A stretch of DNA of 18,130 nt from Bradyrhizobium sp. Lineage in GTDB: Bacteria > Pseudomonadota > Alphaproteobacteria > Rhizobiales > Xanthobacteraceae. The notes below the pieces were generated by a model, which saw nothing but the letters and a program-made list of their open reading frames with translations, did not search any database and had not been told where the DNA came from. The position numbers were made by a program, and so were the translations under genes. The stretch is from NCBI GenBank assembly GCA_028290305.1, contig JAQGKC010000463.1, positions 1 to 18,130 of the forward strand, read 5' to 3'. Below, piece by piece: positions 1 through 8,167 of this stretch. The stretch's first letter is position 1; every line of letters begins with the position of its first letter.

Positions 1-939
1 CCGCGCGCGCGCCGGCATCACCGCGACAAAGCCAAGCCCGATCGCCAGCGATACCGCGAGCACGATCCAGTTCGCGGTCTTGAAATCGAGATCGAGCCAA
101 TTCATGTAGGCCGGCTGCTTGGCGGGATTGTCCTGGTTGTAATTCACCGGGCGCGTCAGTCGATGCGTCATGGCGATGATGGATTGATTGACCCACGACC
201 AGTTCTGCTCGGCGCGCTGCCCAAAACCCTGCTCCGAGCTCGATCCAATCATGCCCTGATACCAGGTCTTCAGTTCGGAAATATTGTGCTGGAAACCGCG
301 CACGGGAGCCGGCACCACGAACAGGAAAATTCCAGTGAAGACGACCATGCTCGCAGCCGACACCCATTGCCTTCGCCAAAGCAGATAGGGAAACACGGCC
401 ACGGGGAAGACCTTGATCGCGGTGGCCAGCGCAAACATGCTTCCCGCCATCCACGGGCGCTCATGCTGCAGTAACCAGAACCCGTACAGCATCATCGCAA
501 GCAGAACGAGATTGGGCTGCCCGAGGTCGAACATATCGAAAACAAAGGTTATCGTGGCGAAGCTCGGCAGCGCCGCCAGCCATGGGCCGGGTATCCGCCC
601 CGAACCCGTCATCGCATTCGAGAATTGAGCCGCCATCCACCACGCGGCGGCATTGAGAGCCGACAGGCATGTATAGAGAGGCAGCTTGCCGAAATAGCTG
701 GGTATTGCGAGCAGAACTGCAGGCAATGGCGGGTAGATGAATTCGAAATAGACCTTAGGGTCTGCGGGATAGAGGTTCTTTCCCTGCAGCACCTGCTGCC
801 CGGCCCAGAACCAGAGCGGATAGTCTTTTGTCTTTCCGCTACCCCAAATTTCCGGGACGAGAACGTCGGCGGTCAGTGCGATACAGCAGATCAAAAAAAG
901 AATATCGAGCGGCGCTCGCAACGACGGATATCTCAGCAC
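1..939 (-). CDS. GT87-like (DUF2029) membrane glycosyltransferase, 3' end missing
   Basis: An open frame runs from about 1020 down to the left edge without a stop, giving at least 313 residues of an alternating hydrophobic and loop membrane protein. It contains the segment NLYPADPKVYFEF, a DLGQPNLVLLAM motif and an ATAIKVFPV motif. These match the GQxN and AxxIKxxP signatures of the GT87/DUF2029 family, which are integral-membrane, polyprenol-phosphate-sugar-dependent mannosyl- or arabinosyltransferase-like enzymes. A periplasmic-type loop (GSSSEQGFGQ, then NWSWVNQS) follows. No ATG is available at the 5' end. I chose GTG at 939-937 because a GGAAA stretch lies about 7 nt upstream; TTG codons at 987 or 981 are alternatives. 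It lies 62 bp downstream of the HerA-like gene on the same strand. The acceptor and sugar cannot be inferred. The C-terminal membrane segments lie outside the window. Confidence 0.8.
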   Translation of the reverse strand, partial: MLRYPSLRAPLDILFLICCIALTADVLVPEIWGSGKTKDYPLWFWAGQQVLQGKNLYPADPKVYFEFIYPPLPAVLLAIPSYFGKLPLYTCLSALNAAAWWMAAQFSNAMTGSGRIPGPWLAALPSFATITFVFDMFDLGQPNLVLLAMMLYGFWLLQHERPWMAGSMFALATAIKVFPVAVFPYLLWRRQWVSAASMVVFTGIFLFVVPAPVRGFQHNISELKTWYQGMIGSSSEQGFGQRAEQNWSWVNQSIIAMTHRLTRPVNYNQDNPAKQPAYMNWLDLDFKTANWIVLAVSLAIGLGFVAVMPARAR

Positions 940-1001
940 ACGCTCGTTTCCGGAAATCAGAGGGAGATCACGTCGCAGCAAATGCAAATGAATGCAAGAT
1001 T

Positions 1002-2624
1002 TTATCGTCGCAGCAACCCGCCGAGCGCGCCGCGCACCAGCGCGCGACCGACCGAACCGCCAATCGAGCCGCCCACCGATTTGCCGAGATCGGCGACGAC
1101 GCCGCCGACCACCTTGTTGGTGACCGAGCGGGTAACGCTTCGCGCGATGACCTGACCGGTCGACATCCTGCCGCGCGACACATTGGTGCCGAAAATCGTT
1201 CCGACGATCGCGCCGATCTGGCCGAAAATCCCCCCGCCTCCGCCACCGGCAGATCCGTCGGCGCTCGCCGCGGTCCCGGCCACGCGCTTCTGCAATATCT
1301 CATAGGCGGATTCGGAATCGATCGATGTGTCGTATTTGCCCTTCACCGGGCTGTTGTCCATGATCGCCTTGCGCTCCTCGGGCGTGATCGGCCCGATCCG
1401 CGCCGAAGGCGGCCGGATCATGACGCGCTCGACCATCGCAGGCGTGCCGTTGCCTTCCAGGAATGACACCAGCGCTTCGCCCTTGCCCAGCTCCATGATG
1501 ATCTGGGCGGTGTTGAGTTTCGGGTTGGGCCGGAATGTCTGTGCCGCCGCCGCGACGGCCTTCTGGTCACGCGGCGTGAAAGCCCGGAGCGCGTGCTGCA
1601 CGCGGTTGCCCAACTGGCCAAGCACCTTGTCCGGTACGTCGATCGGGTTTTGCGTCACGAAATAAACGCCTACGCCCTTCGAGCGTATCAGCCGCACGAC
1701 CTGCTCTATCTTGTCCATCAGCGCTTTGGGCGCATCGTTGAACAACAGATGCGCCTCGTCGAAGAAGAACACGAGCTTGGGCTTCGGTGGATCGCCGGCC
1801 TCCGGCAATACTTCAAACAGCTCGGAAAGCATCCACAGCAGGAAGGTTGCGTAAAGGCGCGGGCTCTGCATGAGTTTGTCGGCGACCAGAATATTGACCA
1901 TGCCCCGGCCGTCGCGGCCGGTTCGCATGAAATCCTTCAGCGATAACGCCGGCTCGCCGAAAAATTTCGTCCCGCCCTGGTTTTCCAATACCAGAAGCTG
2001 GCGCTGAATGGTTCCGACCGTTGCCTTGGTCACGTTGCCGAAACCTTGCGCGGCCTTGCGGATCGGGGCCAGAGCATCGTCGTCGCCGTCAGCCCCTTTT
2101 TTGCTGGTATCCGGGACGATCGCATCCAGGAGCGCCCGGAGATCCTTCATGTCGATCAGCGCAAGACCGTTGTCATCGGCAACGCGGAACGCGACGTTCA
2201 ACACGCCTTCCTGCACATCGTTCAGATCGAGCATCCGCGATAGCAGTAACGGTCCCATTTCGGTGACGGTCGCGCGCACCGGATGGCCCTGCTCGCCGAA
2301 CACATCCCAAAAAATCGTCGAAAACTGGTCGGGCTGGAAGGCAAGACCCATGTCGCTGGCCCGCTTGACAAGAAAATCCTTCGCTTCACCCACTTCAGAG
2401 ATGCCCGACAGGTCTCCCTTGATATCGGCCGCGAAAACCGGAACACCTGCCCGCGCAAACCCTTCCGCCATCACCTGCAGCGAGACGGTCTTTCCGGTTC
2501 CGGTCGCACCGGTGACGAGGCCATGGCGATTTCCAAGCGCAAGCGTCAGCCAGGCTGTCTGTTCACCCTTACCGATAAAAATTTTCTCGTCGGTATCGGC
2601 TATCTTGTTGTCGGACGTAGCCAT
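1002..2624 (-). CDS. HerA-like / DUF853 family ATPase
   Basis: This 540-residue P-loop NTPase is of the HerA-FtsK type, related to the DUF853 proteins (YjgR-like in E. coli). Walker A is GATGTGKT at residues 39-46. Walker B is LVFFFDEA at about 284-291, with D289 and E290. A VTQNP sensor motif sits at 323-327, followed by an arginine-rich [10 protein letters not shown] segment typical of the family. The C-terminal 80 residues depart from the ATPase core: a glycine run (about 455-465), then a hydrophobic [19 protein letters not shown] tail that could associate with membrane or itself. The start ATG at 2624-2622 has a GAGG ribosome site 7 nt upstream. The family's cellular role is poorly defined; DNA or protein translocation is inferred from the fold only. 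No HerA-partner nuclease (NurA) or defence gene lies beside it, so a defence role is not supported. Confidence 0.93.
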   Translation of the reverse strand: MATSDNKIADTDEKIFIGKGEQTAWLTLALGNRHGLVTGATGTGKTVSLQVMAEGFARAGVPVFAADIKGDLSGISEVGEAKDFLVKRASDMGLAFQPDQFSTIFWDVFGEQGHPVRATVTEMGPLLLSRMLDLNDVQEGVLNVAFRVADDNGLALIDMKDLRALLDAIVPDTSKKGADGDDDALAPIRKAAQGFGNVTKATVGTIQRQLLVLENQGGTKFFGEPALSLKDFMRTGRDGRGMVNILVADKLMQSPRLYATFLLWMLSELFEVLPEAGDPPKPKLVFFFDEAHLLFNDAPKALMDKIEQVVRLIRSKGVGVYFVTQNPIDVPDKVLGQLGNRVQHALRAFTPRDQKAVAAAAQTFRPNPKLNTAQIIMELGKGEALVSFLEGNGTPAMVERVMIRPPSARIGPITPEERKAIMDNSPVKGKYDTSIDSESAYEILQKRVAGTAASADGSAGGGGGGIFGQIGAIVGTIFGTNVSRGRMSTGQVIARSVTRSVTNKVVGGVVADLGKSVGGSIGGSVGRALVRGALGGLLRR

Positions 2625-2940
2625 TGCATCGCCTCTTCGCGCGCATCAAGGGTTTCGGTCGAAAGCGCCATGATCATACTGCATCTTGCAAGCCGATTGA
2701 AACCGGTCAACGGACTTAACGTATCCTTGTAGTTCCACGGACCAAGCTTCGAACCCGGCAAAACGCTGCGACAATATGCCGTGAATATCGTACCCACTCT
2801 TGCACAGCTGCAACACTCGTCACGCGATCGAAGCTGAATCGCGCTTTCGAATGCGGTGATCGCTTGTAATTCGTACCGCAGAAGATCAAGATAAATTCAC
2901 AAGCAAGGATCCGGCAAGCAACCGGTTGAGGCGGGGCACT
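2625..2940. other. Divergent intergenic region (316 bp)
   Basis: This gap separates the minus-strand HerA-like gene from the plus-strand small gene at 2941, so promoters in both directions are expected here. On the minus strand a TATGAT hexamer (2678-2673) lies about 50 nt before the HerA-like ATG and could be a -10 element, but no good -35 is present at 16-18 nt. No convincing plus-strand promoter was found, and I see no coding potential. The local base composition is less GC-rich than the flanking genes, as expected of a promoter region. Confidence 0.5.
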
Positions 2941-3306
2941 ATGGACGAATTGATAGGGCGGCTGGCCGTAAAGGCCGGCATCGGTGATGCTGTCGCTGAA
3001 AAAACCATCGGCATCGTTCTGGGTTTCCTTCGTAACGAGGGCCCTAGCGACAAGGTTCAAGCCTTGATCGACAAGATTCCGGGCGCGGAAGCCGCGATCA
3101 CAGCTTCAAGCAATAGCAGTAGTCTCGGCAGCTTGACGGGCGGCGGCCTGATGGCGCTCGGCACCAAGCTGATGGGACTTGGTTTGGGCATGGGCGAGAT
3201 TCAGAACGTCGCTCGTGAACTTTTCAGGTTCGGCCGCGACAAAATTGGGGCCGATCAGATGGGCGAGATCATCGCAGGGACACCGGGCCTCAGCCAATTC
3301 GCTTAA
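2941..3306 (+). CDS. Small conserved-type hypothetical protein (possibly DUF2267/DUF2780-like)
   Basis: This 121-residue protein starts MDELIGRLAV, with an N-terminal amphipathic helix region up to about residue 50 (AEKTIGIVLGFL). A serine- and glycine-rich linker (SSNSSSLGSLTGGG) follows, then a second helical part (LMALGTKLMGLGLGMGEI), ending GTPGLSQFA. The pattern of two helices followed by a Ser/Gly linker and a PGLSQF end recalls small DUF2267 or DUF2780 proteins, but I cannot confirm either family. ATG at 2941 is preferred over the in-frame TTG at 2926 because GAGGCGGGG lies about 6 nt before it. No signal peptide is evident. The next gene on the strand begins 24 bp downstream, so the two may be co-transcribed. 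Confidence 0.75.
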   Translation: MDELIGRLAVKAGIGDAVAEKTIGIVLGFLRNEGPSDKVQALIDKIPGAEAAITASSNSSSLGSLTGGGLMALGTKLMGLGLGMGEIQNVARELFRFGRDKIGADQMGEIIAGTPGLSQFA

Positions 3307-3330
3307 AGCACCTTTTTCATATCGAGTATC

Positions 3331-3738
3331 ATGACATATCCAATCTCCGAGATTGACGGCTTGACAGCCTTCACCGCTTCAAAACTGAAATCGCTTGGCA
3401 TTCGCACCACCGACGGGCTGCTCGAGGCCGCCCGCACCGTCAAGGGGCGCAAAGCGCTCGCGGCGAAGACCGGCATCAGCGAACAGCAGCTACTCGAATG
3501 GGCCAATGTTTCCGACTACATGCGGATTCCCGGCATGGGCAAGGCGAAGGTCGGGCTGATGCGCGCGGCCGGCGTCACCACGGTTCGCGAGCTGGCGCTG
3601 CGCAACCCAGCGCGGCTGGCGCAGAACATGAAAGAGGTGAATACCAAGCGCAAACTCGTCCGGGTTTTGCCCTCGGAGAAGTCGGTCGAGCAACTGATCG
3701 CACAGGCCCGCAAGCTTCAGCCCAAAATCACCTATTAG
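3331..3738 (+). CDS. DUF4332 helix-hairpin-helix protein
   Basis: This 135-residue protein is built of two helix-hairpin-helix-like units. The first is ISEIDGLTAFTASKLKSLGI with TTDGLLEAA. The second is YMRIPGMGKAKVGLMRAAGV with TTVRELALRNP. The paired hG(h)xxxxxxLxxxGI hairpins followed by TxxxLL are the signature of DUF4332 proteins, which resemble the DNA-binding hairpins of repair proteins. Non-specific DNA binding is therefore a reasonable inference, but there is no catalytic domain. The tail (about 100-135) is basic and helical (NTKRKLVRVLP). The ATG at 3331 has only a weak GAG ribosome site. It follows the previous small gene by 24 bp. Confidence 0.85.
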   Translation: MTYPISEIDGLTAFTASKLKSLGIRTTDGLLEAARTVKGRKALAAKTGISEQQLLEWANVSDYMRIPGMGKAKVGLMRAAGVTTVRELALRNPARLAQNMKEVNTKRKLVRVLPSEKSVEQLIAQARKLQPKITY

Positions 3739-3816
3739 ACAAGATCACCTGTAAGACCGGATAGAGGCGGCTCGGCCGGCGCACGTTACCGCCGCGTGCC
3801 TGCATCTTGACTCCCA

Positions 3817-3831
3817 TGCGCGGACCGCGCA
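3817..3831. repeat. Short perfect inverted repeat just before folP
   Basis: TGCGCGG and CCGCGCA are separated by a single A and lie 10 nt upstream of the folP start codon, where a ribosome-binding site would be expected. No clear Shine-Dalgarno sequence is visible. The repeat could be an operator half-site pair or could fold in the mRNA. With such GC-rich DNA a 7-bp repeat could also be chance. Confidence 0.35.
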
Positions 3832-3841
3832 AAGCGACCGC

Positions 3842-4699
3842 ATGATCGCGACCACGTCCAGACCTGCGCCAGCGGCGACCCCGGCAGATCATCCGGTGCT
3901 GCGGGCACTTTTGTCCCGACCGTATCCAGCCGTGATGGGTATCCTGAACGTTACGCCGGATTCATTTTCCGATGGCGGGCAGTTTATAGCGCCGGAGCGC
4001 GCTCTGGCGCAGGCCCGGCGAATGATCGCCGAGGGCGCCGACATCATCGACATCGGCGCGGAATCCACCCGGCCCTATGGCGCGCAAGCTGTCTCGGCCG
4101 ACGAAGAACTGAAACGTCTGCAGCCGATATTGGCCGACGTGGTTGCGCTCGGCGTTCCCGTATCCATCGACAGCATGAAATCGGCCGTCGTGGCCTGGGC
4201 GCTCGGTGCAGGTGCAGCCATCGCCAACGACGTCTGGGGTCTGCAGCGCGATCCCGACATGGCCCGGTTATTGGCAGCACGTCATTCGCCTGTGATCGTC
4301 ATGCACAACCGCGACCACGCCGATGCGAATATCGACATCATGCAGGATATCGCCGGCTTCTTTACGCGCTCGCTCGATATCGCGGCGAAGGCAGGTATTT
4401 CGCCCGGTAATATCGTGCTCGATCCCGGCATCGGCTTTGGCAAAACCCAGGAGCAGAGCATGACGGTACTGGCCCGGCTGGATGAGCTTCGCGGTTTCGG
4501 CCTGCCGCTATTGGTCGGCGCTTCGCGCAAGCGCTTCATCAGCACGGTCGCGCCGTCGGAGCCGCATCAGCGCCTTGGCGGCTCGATTGCAGCGCATCTG
4601 GTGGCGGCAAAAGGCGGCGCCCGGATCATCCGGACCCATGATGTGTCGGAAACCGTACAAGCGCTGCGCGTGGCAGCGGCGATCGAGGACAACCGATGA
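3842..4699 (+). CDS. folP: Dihydropteroate synthase
   Basis: FolP condenses 6-hydroxymethyl-dihydropterin diphosphate with p-aminobenzoate to give dihydropteroate, and is the sulfonamide target. At 285 residues it has the usual length. The TIM-barrel signatures appear in order: MGILNVTPDSFSDGG (about 32-46, diphosphate-binding loop), GADIIDIGAESTRP, SIDS, ANDVWG, LDPGIGFGK, GASRKRFI and the C-terminal RTHDV. All expected substrate-binding motifs are present, so it should be active. The first ~30 residues (Ala/Pro-rich) are a non-conserved extension, so the start is slightly uncertain; no internal start fits better. Its stop overlaps the folB start by 4 nt (ATGA), making it the first gene of a translationally coupled folP-folB-folK operon. 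Confidence 0.97.
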   Translation: MIATTSRPAPAATPADHPVLRALLSRPYPAVMGILNVTPDSFSDGGQFIAPERALAQARRMIAEGADIIDIGAESTRPYGAQAVSADEELKRLQPILADVVALGVPVSIDSMKSAVVAWALGAGAAIANDVWGLQRDPDMARLLAARHSPVIVMHNRDHADANIDIMQDIAGFFTRSLDIAAKAGISPGNIVLDPGIGFGKTQEQSMTVLARLDELRGFGLPLLVGASRKRFISTVAPSEPHQRLGGSIAAHLVAAKGGARIIRTHDVSETVQALRVAAAIEDNR

Positions 4700-5076
4700 C
4701 CGACACGATCTTCATCACCGGCGTCGTGATCCATGCCCGCCATGGCGTCATGGAACATGAGACCGAGGTCGGACAGCGCTTCGTGATCGATCTCGAACTC
4801 TCCGCCGATCTGTCGGAATCCTCGCGCACCGATCGCCTCGCCGATACCGTATCCTATTCCAATGTGGTCGCGACGGCGACAGCGGCTTTTGCAAATGCCA
4901 ATTACAAACTGCTGGAGCGCGCGGCCGGCGCCGTTGCCGACGCCGTGCTGGCGGCGTTTCCACGCATCAAGGCGATCAAGGTCACCGTTCACAAGCCGCA
5001 CGCCCCGATCGCTGCGATCTTCGAGGATGTCGGCGTGGTCCTGACACGCACGCGGCAACAGTCGTCTCATGGCTGA
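4696..5076 (+). CDS. folB: Dihydroneopterin aldolase
   Basis: FolB cleaves 7,8-dihydroneopterin to 6-hydroxymethyl-7,8-dihydropterin and glycolaldehyde. The protein is 126 residues, normal for the family. HGVMEHE (16-22) carries the conserved glutamate E22 that binds the pterin, and VTVHKPHAP carries the catalytic lysine K100. The YSNVVATA segment corresponds to the conserved tyrosine region. The gene overlaps folP by 4 nt and folK by 8 nt, so the three are almost certainly co-translated. It supplies the substrate that FolK phosphorylates. Confidence 0.96.
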   Translation: MTDTIFITGVVIHARHGVMEHETEVGQRFVIDLELSADLSESSRTDRLADTVSYSNVVATATAAFANANYKLLERAAGAVADAVLAAFPRIKAIKVTVHKPHAPIAAIFEDVGVVLTRTRQQSSHG

Positions 5077-5560
5077 CGTCCTGATCGCGCTCGGCGGCAA
5101 TGTCGGCGATGTCCGCGCGACATTTCAAAAGGCGATCGCCAATATCCTGGGCATGACGCAGGCGGCGCTGCTGGCGCGATCGTCGGATTATGCCACGCCA
5201 CCCTGGGGCGATGAGCAGCAAGCCCGCTTCATCAATGCCTGCATCGACATCGAAACCAGTCTCGATCCCCATGCGCTGCTGTTTACGCTGCACAAGATCG
5301 AAAACAAGTTCGGCCGCGACCGGGCCAAGGAAACCCGCTGGGGTCCGCGCACCCTCGACCTCGACCTGATCGCCTATGACGATGTTTCGATTCAAAAGCC
5401 GGAATTGACGCTGCCGCATCCCAGGCTGTTCGAGCGTGCCTTCGTCCTGGTGCCGCTCGCGGAGATTGCCCCTCGACGTCTCATTGCGGGACGCAGCGTT
5501 ACGGCAGCGCTGGCGCAGCTCTCGACCCAGGGAATCGAGCGGCTGCCCGACCTCGGCTGA
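5069..5560 (+). CDS. folK: 6-hydroxymethyl-7,8-dihydropterin pyrophosphokinase
   Basis: HPPK transfers pyrophosphate from ATP to 6-hydroxymethyl-dihydropterin, giving the FolP substrate. The 163-residue protein shows ALGGNVGD at the N-terminus, the pterin loop ATPPWG, FINACIDIET, the RWGPRTLDLDLIAYDD signature with its two Mg-binding aspartates, and LPHPRLFERAFVLVPLAEIAP. All core motifs are intact. The start overlaps the end of folB by 8 nt, and the operon ends here: the following 94 bp carry no recognisable gene, and I see no strong terminator before mutA. Confidence 0.97.
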   Translation: MADVLIALGGNVGDVRATFQKAIANILGMTQAALLARSSDYATPPWGDEQQARFINACIDIETSLDPHALLFTLHKIENKFGRDRAKETRWGPRTLDLDLIAYDDVSIQKPELTLPHPRLFERAFVLVPLAEIAPRRLIAGRSVTAALAQLSTQGIERLPDLG

Positions 5561-5654
5561 TCGAAAGGGCTAAAACAACCGTTTGGCTTGGCGGCCGCCA
5601 CGTGGCAATTTCCGATCAACAGCTAAGAGCGGCTCGAAGGGAGCGACTTGCCGA

Positions 5655-7646
5655 ATGACATCTGCGACCGACGATTTGCGGCTATCGGCGGATTTCGCGC
5701 CGGCGAGCTATGACGACTGGCGCAAGCTGGTCGACAGCGTGCTGAAGGGCGCGCCGTTCGAGAAGCTGGTCGGCAAGACCTATGACGGCCTTAGGATCGA
5801 ACCGATTTATGCGCGCGCGCACGATGCCGCACCGGTCGCAGGCCGCGCGGCGGCCGCGCCCTGGCAGATCATGCAACGGGTCGATCATCCCGACGCGGCG
5901 CAGGCCAACGCGATGGCTCTGCACGACCTGGAGAACGGTGCGACCGGGCTGGAAATCGAATTTGCTGGCGGGCCGGGCGCGCGCGGGTTCGGCATCACTG
6001 ACGTGACCCGGGAAACAGTGGCGCGGGTGTTCGATGGGGTGTTTTTCGATGCCGGGATCGCGATCGCGCTCAATCCGGTGCTTGGAGGTCAGAATGCGGG
6101 ATTGAACCTCGCCGACCTCATCGAGTCCAAAGGTTTCGATCCGGCGAAAGTCGATGTCCGCTTCAACTATCAGCCGCTGAGCACCATGGCCGTGCGCGGC
6201 GCGACGCCGGCACCGTGGCCTGAAATGGAGAGGCCGTTCGCAAAGGCGATCGGCGACTTGATGGGCCGCGGTTTCAAGGGACCGTTTGCGCTGGCGGACG
6301 GCCGCCCCGTCCACGACGCCGGTGGATCGGAAGCCCAGGAACTTGCCTTCACGCTTGCGGTCGCGGTCGTCTATCTGCGCGCCCTGGAAGTCGGCGGCAT
6401 CGCGCTGGATGTTGCCCCCGCGGCGCTGTCGTTCCGGCTCAGCGCCGATGCCGATCAGTTTCTCACCATGGCGAAATTCCGCGCGCTGCGGTTGTTGTGG
6501 GCGCGCGTCGAACAAGCCTGCGGTCTCGCGCCGAAGCCGATCTTCATCGCCGTCGAGACCGCATGGCGGATGCTGACCCAGCGCGACGCTTACGTGAACA
6601 TGCTGCGCGCGACCATCGCGACATTTTCCGCAGGGCTCGGCGGCGCCAACGCCATCACCGTGCTGCCGCACACGCTGGCGCTGGGATTGCCCGATCCGTT
6701 CGCGCGGCGCGCGGCGCGCAATACCCAACTGGTGCTGCTGGAAGAATCCAATCTCGCCAAGGTGTCCGATCCCGCGGCCGGCTCCGGCGGCATCGAGGCC
6801 TTGACGCAACAGCTTTGCGAGGCGGCATGGTCATTGTTTCAGGAGATCGAAAAAGCCGGCGGCGTGTTCGCGGCCCTCGAGCAAGGCCTGATCCAGCGCA
6901 AGGTCGCGGCGACGCGGACAGTGCGCGAAGCCAACATCGCTCGGCGCAAGGAAGTGCTGACCGGCGCCAGCGAGTTCCCCAATCTCCACGAAGCTGACGT
7001 TGCCGTGTTGGATGCAAAGCCGGTCGCGCTCGCGCCCGCTGGCGAGGCCGAGATCAAATTCGACGCGCTCACGCCGATGCGGTTGGCGGAGCCATTCGAG
7101 CGCTTGCGCGACACGTCGGATGACCTGCTGAAGCGTACCGGCGCGCGGCCAAAGGTTTTTCTCGCCAACCTCGGCACGCCCGCCGACTTCACCGCGCGGG
7201 CAACATTTGCGAAGAGCTTCTTCGAGACCGGCGGGATTGAGGCTGTCGACTTCTTACCCTCTACTTCACCTCTCCCATCCGGGGAGAGGTCGACGCCGCA
7301 GGTGTCGGGTGAGGGGGTTCTTGCTTCAGATCGTAACCCCTCACCCACTGCTTCGCCTTCGGCGCAGGAGCGACCTCTCCCTATGGGAGAGGTGAAGGCC
7401 CTCACCGCCGCGTTCAAGACCTCCGGCGCGGCGCTGGCCTGCCTTTGCTCGTCCGACAAGATCTATGCCGGGCAGGCCATCGCTGCTGCGAAAGCCCTTC
7501 AAGCCGCCGGTGCAAAGCATATCTATCTGGCAGGGCGGCCGGGCGAACAGGAAACAGCGCTTCGTGCCGCGGGCGTTAACGATTTCATCTTCGCCGGCTG
7601 CGAAGCGCTGGCGACGCTGCAGGAAGCCTATCGGCTGATGGAGTAA
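5655..7646 (+). CDS. mutA: Methylmalonyl-CoA mutase small (beta) subunit, with in-frame palindromic repeat
   Basis: This is the non-catalytic partner of the B12-dependent mutase that interconverts (R)-methylmalonyl-CoA and succinyl-CoA. A TIM-barrel substrate domain occupies roughly residues 30-480 (SYDDWRKLVDSVLKGAPFEKLVGKTYDG; ETAWRMLTQRDAYVNMLRAT; LPHTLALGLPDPFARRAARN). A degenerate B12-type domain starts near residue 500, where KVFLANLGTPADF replaces the DxHxxG cobalamin motif. This loss is normal in small subunits. ATG at 5655 is chosen over the in-frame TTG at 5583 because homology to the family begins just after it; GGGAG lies 11 nt upstream. The protein is 663 residues, longer than I expect. 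The excess lies at about residues 537-581, which are encoded by a palindromic repeat (7265-7396). The reading frame is kept and the conserved sequence resumes at LTAAFKTSGAALACL. A 3' gene for a GFA protein follows. Confidence 0.95.
   Translation: MTSATDDLRLSADFAPASYDDWRKLVDSVLKGAPFEKLVGKTYDGLRIEPIYARAHDAAPVAGRAAAAPWQIMQRVDHPDAAQANAMALHDLENGATGLEIEFAGGPGARGFGITDVTRETVARVFDGVFFDAGIAIALNPVLGGQNAGLNLADLIESKGFDPAKVDVRFNYQPLSTMAVRGATPAPWPEMERPFAKAIGDLMGRGFKGPFALADGRPVHDAGGSEAQELAFTLAVAVVYLRALEVGGIALDVAPAALSFRLSADADQFLTMAKFRALRLLWARVEQACGLAPKPIFIAVETAWRMLTQRDAYVNMLRATIATFSAGLGGANAITVLPHTLALGLPDPFARRAARNTQLVLLEESNLAKVSDPAAGSGGIEALTQQLCEAAWSLFQEIEKAGGVFAALEQGLIQRKVAATRTVREANIARRKEVLTGASEFPNLHEADVAVLDAKPVALAPAGEAEIKFDALTPMRLAEPFERLRDTSDDLLKRTGARPKVFLANLGTPADFTARATFAKSFFETGGIEAVDFLPSTSPLPSGERSTPQVSGEGVLASDRNPSPTASPSAQERPLPMGEVKALTAAFKTSGAALACLCSSDKIYAGQAIAAAKALQAAGAKHIYLAGRPGEQETALRAAGVNDFIFAGCEALATLQEAYRLME
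7265..7396. repeat. Palindromic (REP-like) element inserted in frame in mutA
   Basis: The ends are near-perfect inverted copies: TTCACCTCTCCCAT...GAGAGGTCG at 7265-7292 and CGACCTCTCCCTATGGGAGAGGTGAA at 7371-7396. Each arm is also a self-palindrome (CCTCTCCC/GGGAGAGG). Inside is a second stem, GGGTGAGGGG (7307-7316) pairing with CCCCTCACCC (7337-7346). The whole is 132 bp, exactly 44 codons, so it does not shift the frame. This form (nested stems, CCTCTCCC...GGGAGAGG ends) matches the palindromic elements that I know from intergenic regions of Bradyrhizobium-type genomes. Copy number in this genome is not visible here. Confidence 0.85.
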
Positions 7647-7648
7647 AC

Positions 7649-8113
7649 ATGACCTCGGCGACCAAACCCGTTCTGACCGGCGGCTGCCAATGCGGCGCCG
7701 TTCGCTTTGCGATATCGGCGGCGCCCGTAAAGGTCAGCATCTGTCATTGCCGGATGTGCCAGAAGGCGGCCGGCGCGCCGTTCGCATCCTTTGCTGACAT
7801 CGAACGCAACGATTTCGCCTGGACCCGCGGCAAGCCAGCCGCGTTCCGCTCCTCGTCGATTGCCGAGCGCGATTTCTGCGCCGACTGCGGCACACCGCTC
7901 AGCTTCCGCCGCATCGACGGCCCGAGGATCGAGATCATGACTGGCGCCTTCGACCGGCCGGATCGGATGGTGCCGACCCAGCAATTTGGAACCGAATCCC
8001 GGCTTGGCTGGGTGGTCGCCATCGCCAATCTGCCGAGCCAGACCACGTTGCAGAACTACGGTTCGGAGAAGGTAAATGACATCGTCAGCCACCAGCATCC
8101 GGACCATGATTGA
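7649..8113 (+). CDS. GFA / CENP-V-type zinc protein
   Basis: This 154-residue protein belongs to the GFA family (glutathione-dependent formaldehyde-activating enzyme-like). The zinc ligands are visible: GGCQCG (C13, C15), ICHCRMC (C32, C34, C37) and FCADCG (C77, C80), the full seven-cysteine pattern, with the typical FAWTRGKPAAFRSS and FCADCGTPLSFR segments. The family's substrates are mostly unknown; the original glutathione-formaldehyde activity does not extend to most members, so I do not assign a reaction. The start ATG at 7649 has GGAG 5 nt upstream within the end of mutA, only 2 nt after its stop codon, so it is co-translated. Its place between the two mutase subunit genes is unusual. 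Confidence 0.93.
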   Translation: MTSATKPVLTGGCQCGAVRFAISAAPVKVSICHCRMCQKAAGAPFASFADIERNDFAWTRGKPAAFRSSSIAERDFCADCGTPLSFRRIDGPRIEIMTGAFDRPDRMVPTQQFGTESRLGWVVAIANLPSQTTLQNYGSEKVNDIVSHQHPDHD

Positions 8114-8167
8114 GATGCCGAACCATAGAATGACGCTTATGACCGGCCATGATATGCTCGCCACTAA

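Noticed and set aside
163..970. Several short frames on both strands over the left edge
   Set aside because: They are shadows of the minus-strand GT87-like membrane protein gene, whose own frame is open to the edge and has family motifs.
1002..2624. HerA-like ATPase as part of a phage-defence system
   Set aside because: No nuclease, SIR2 or other defence partner lies beside it and the neighbours are housekeeping genes; the family is widespread as a core gene.
2716..2738. GGAAC and CGTT motifs on the minus strand, resembling an EcfG promoter
   Set aside because: The spacing is 10 nt instead of 16-17 nt.
5655..7646. Possible frameshift or pseudogene in mutA
   Set aside because: The frame is continuous and conserved sequence resumes after the repeat; the insert is a multiple of three.
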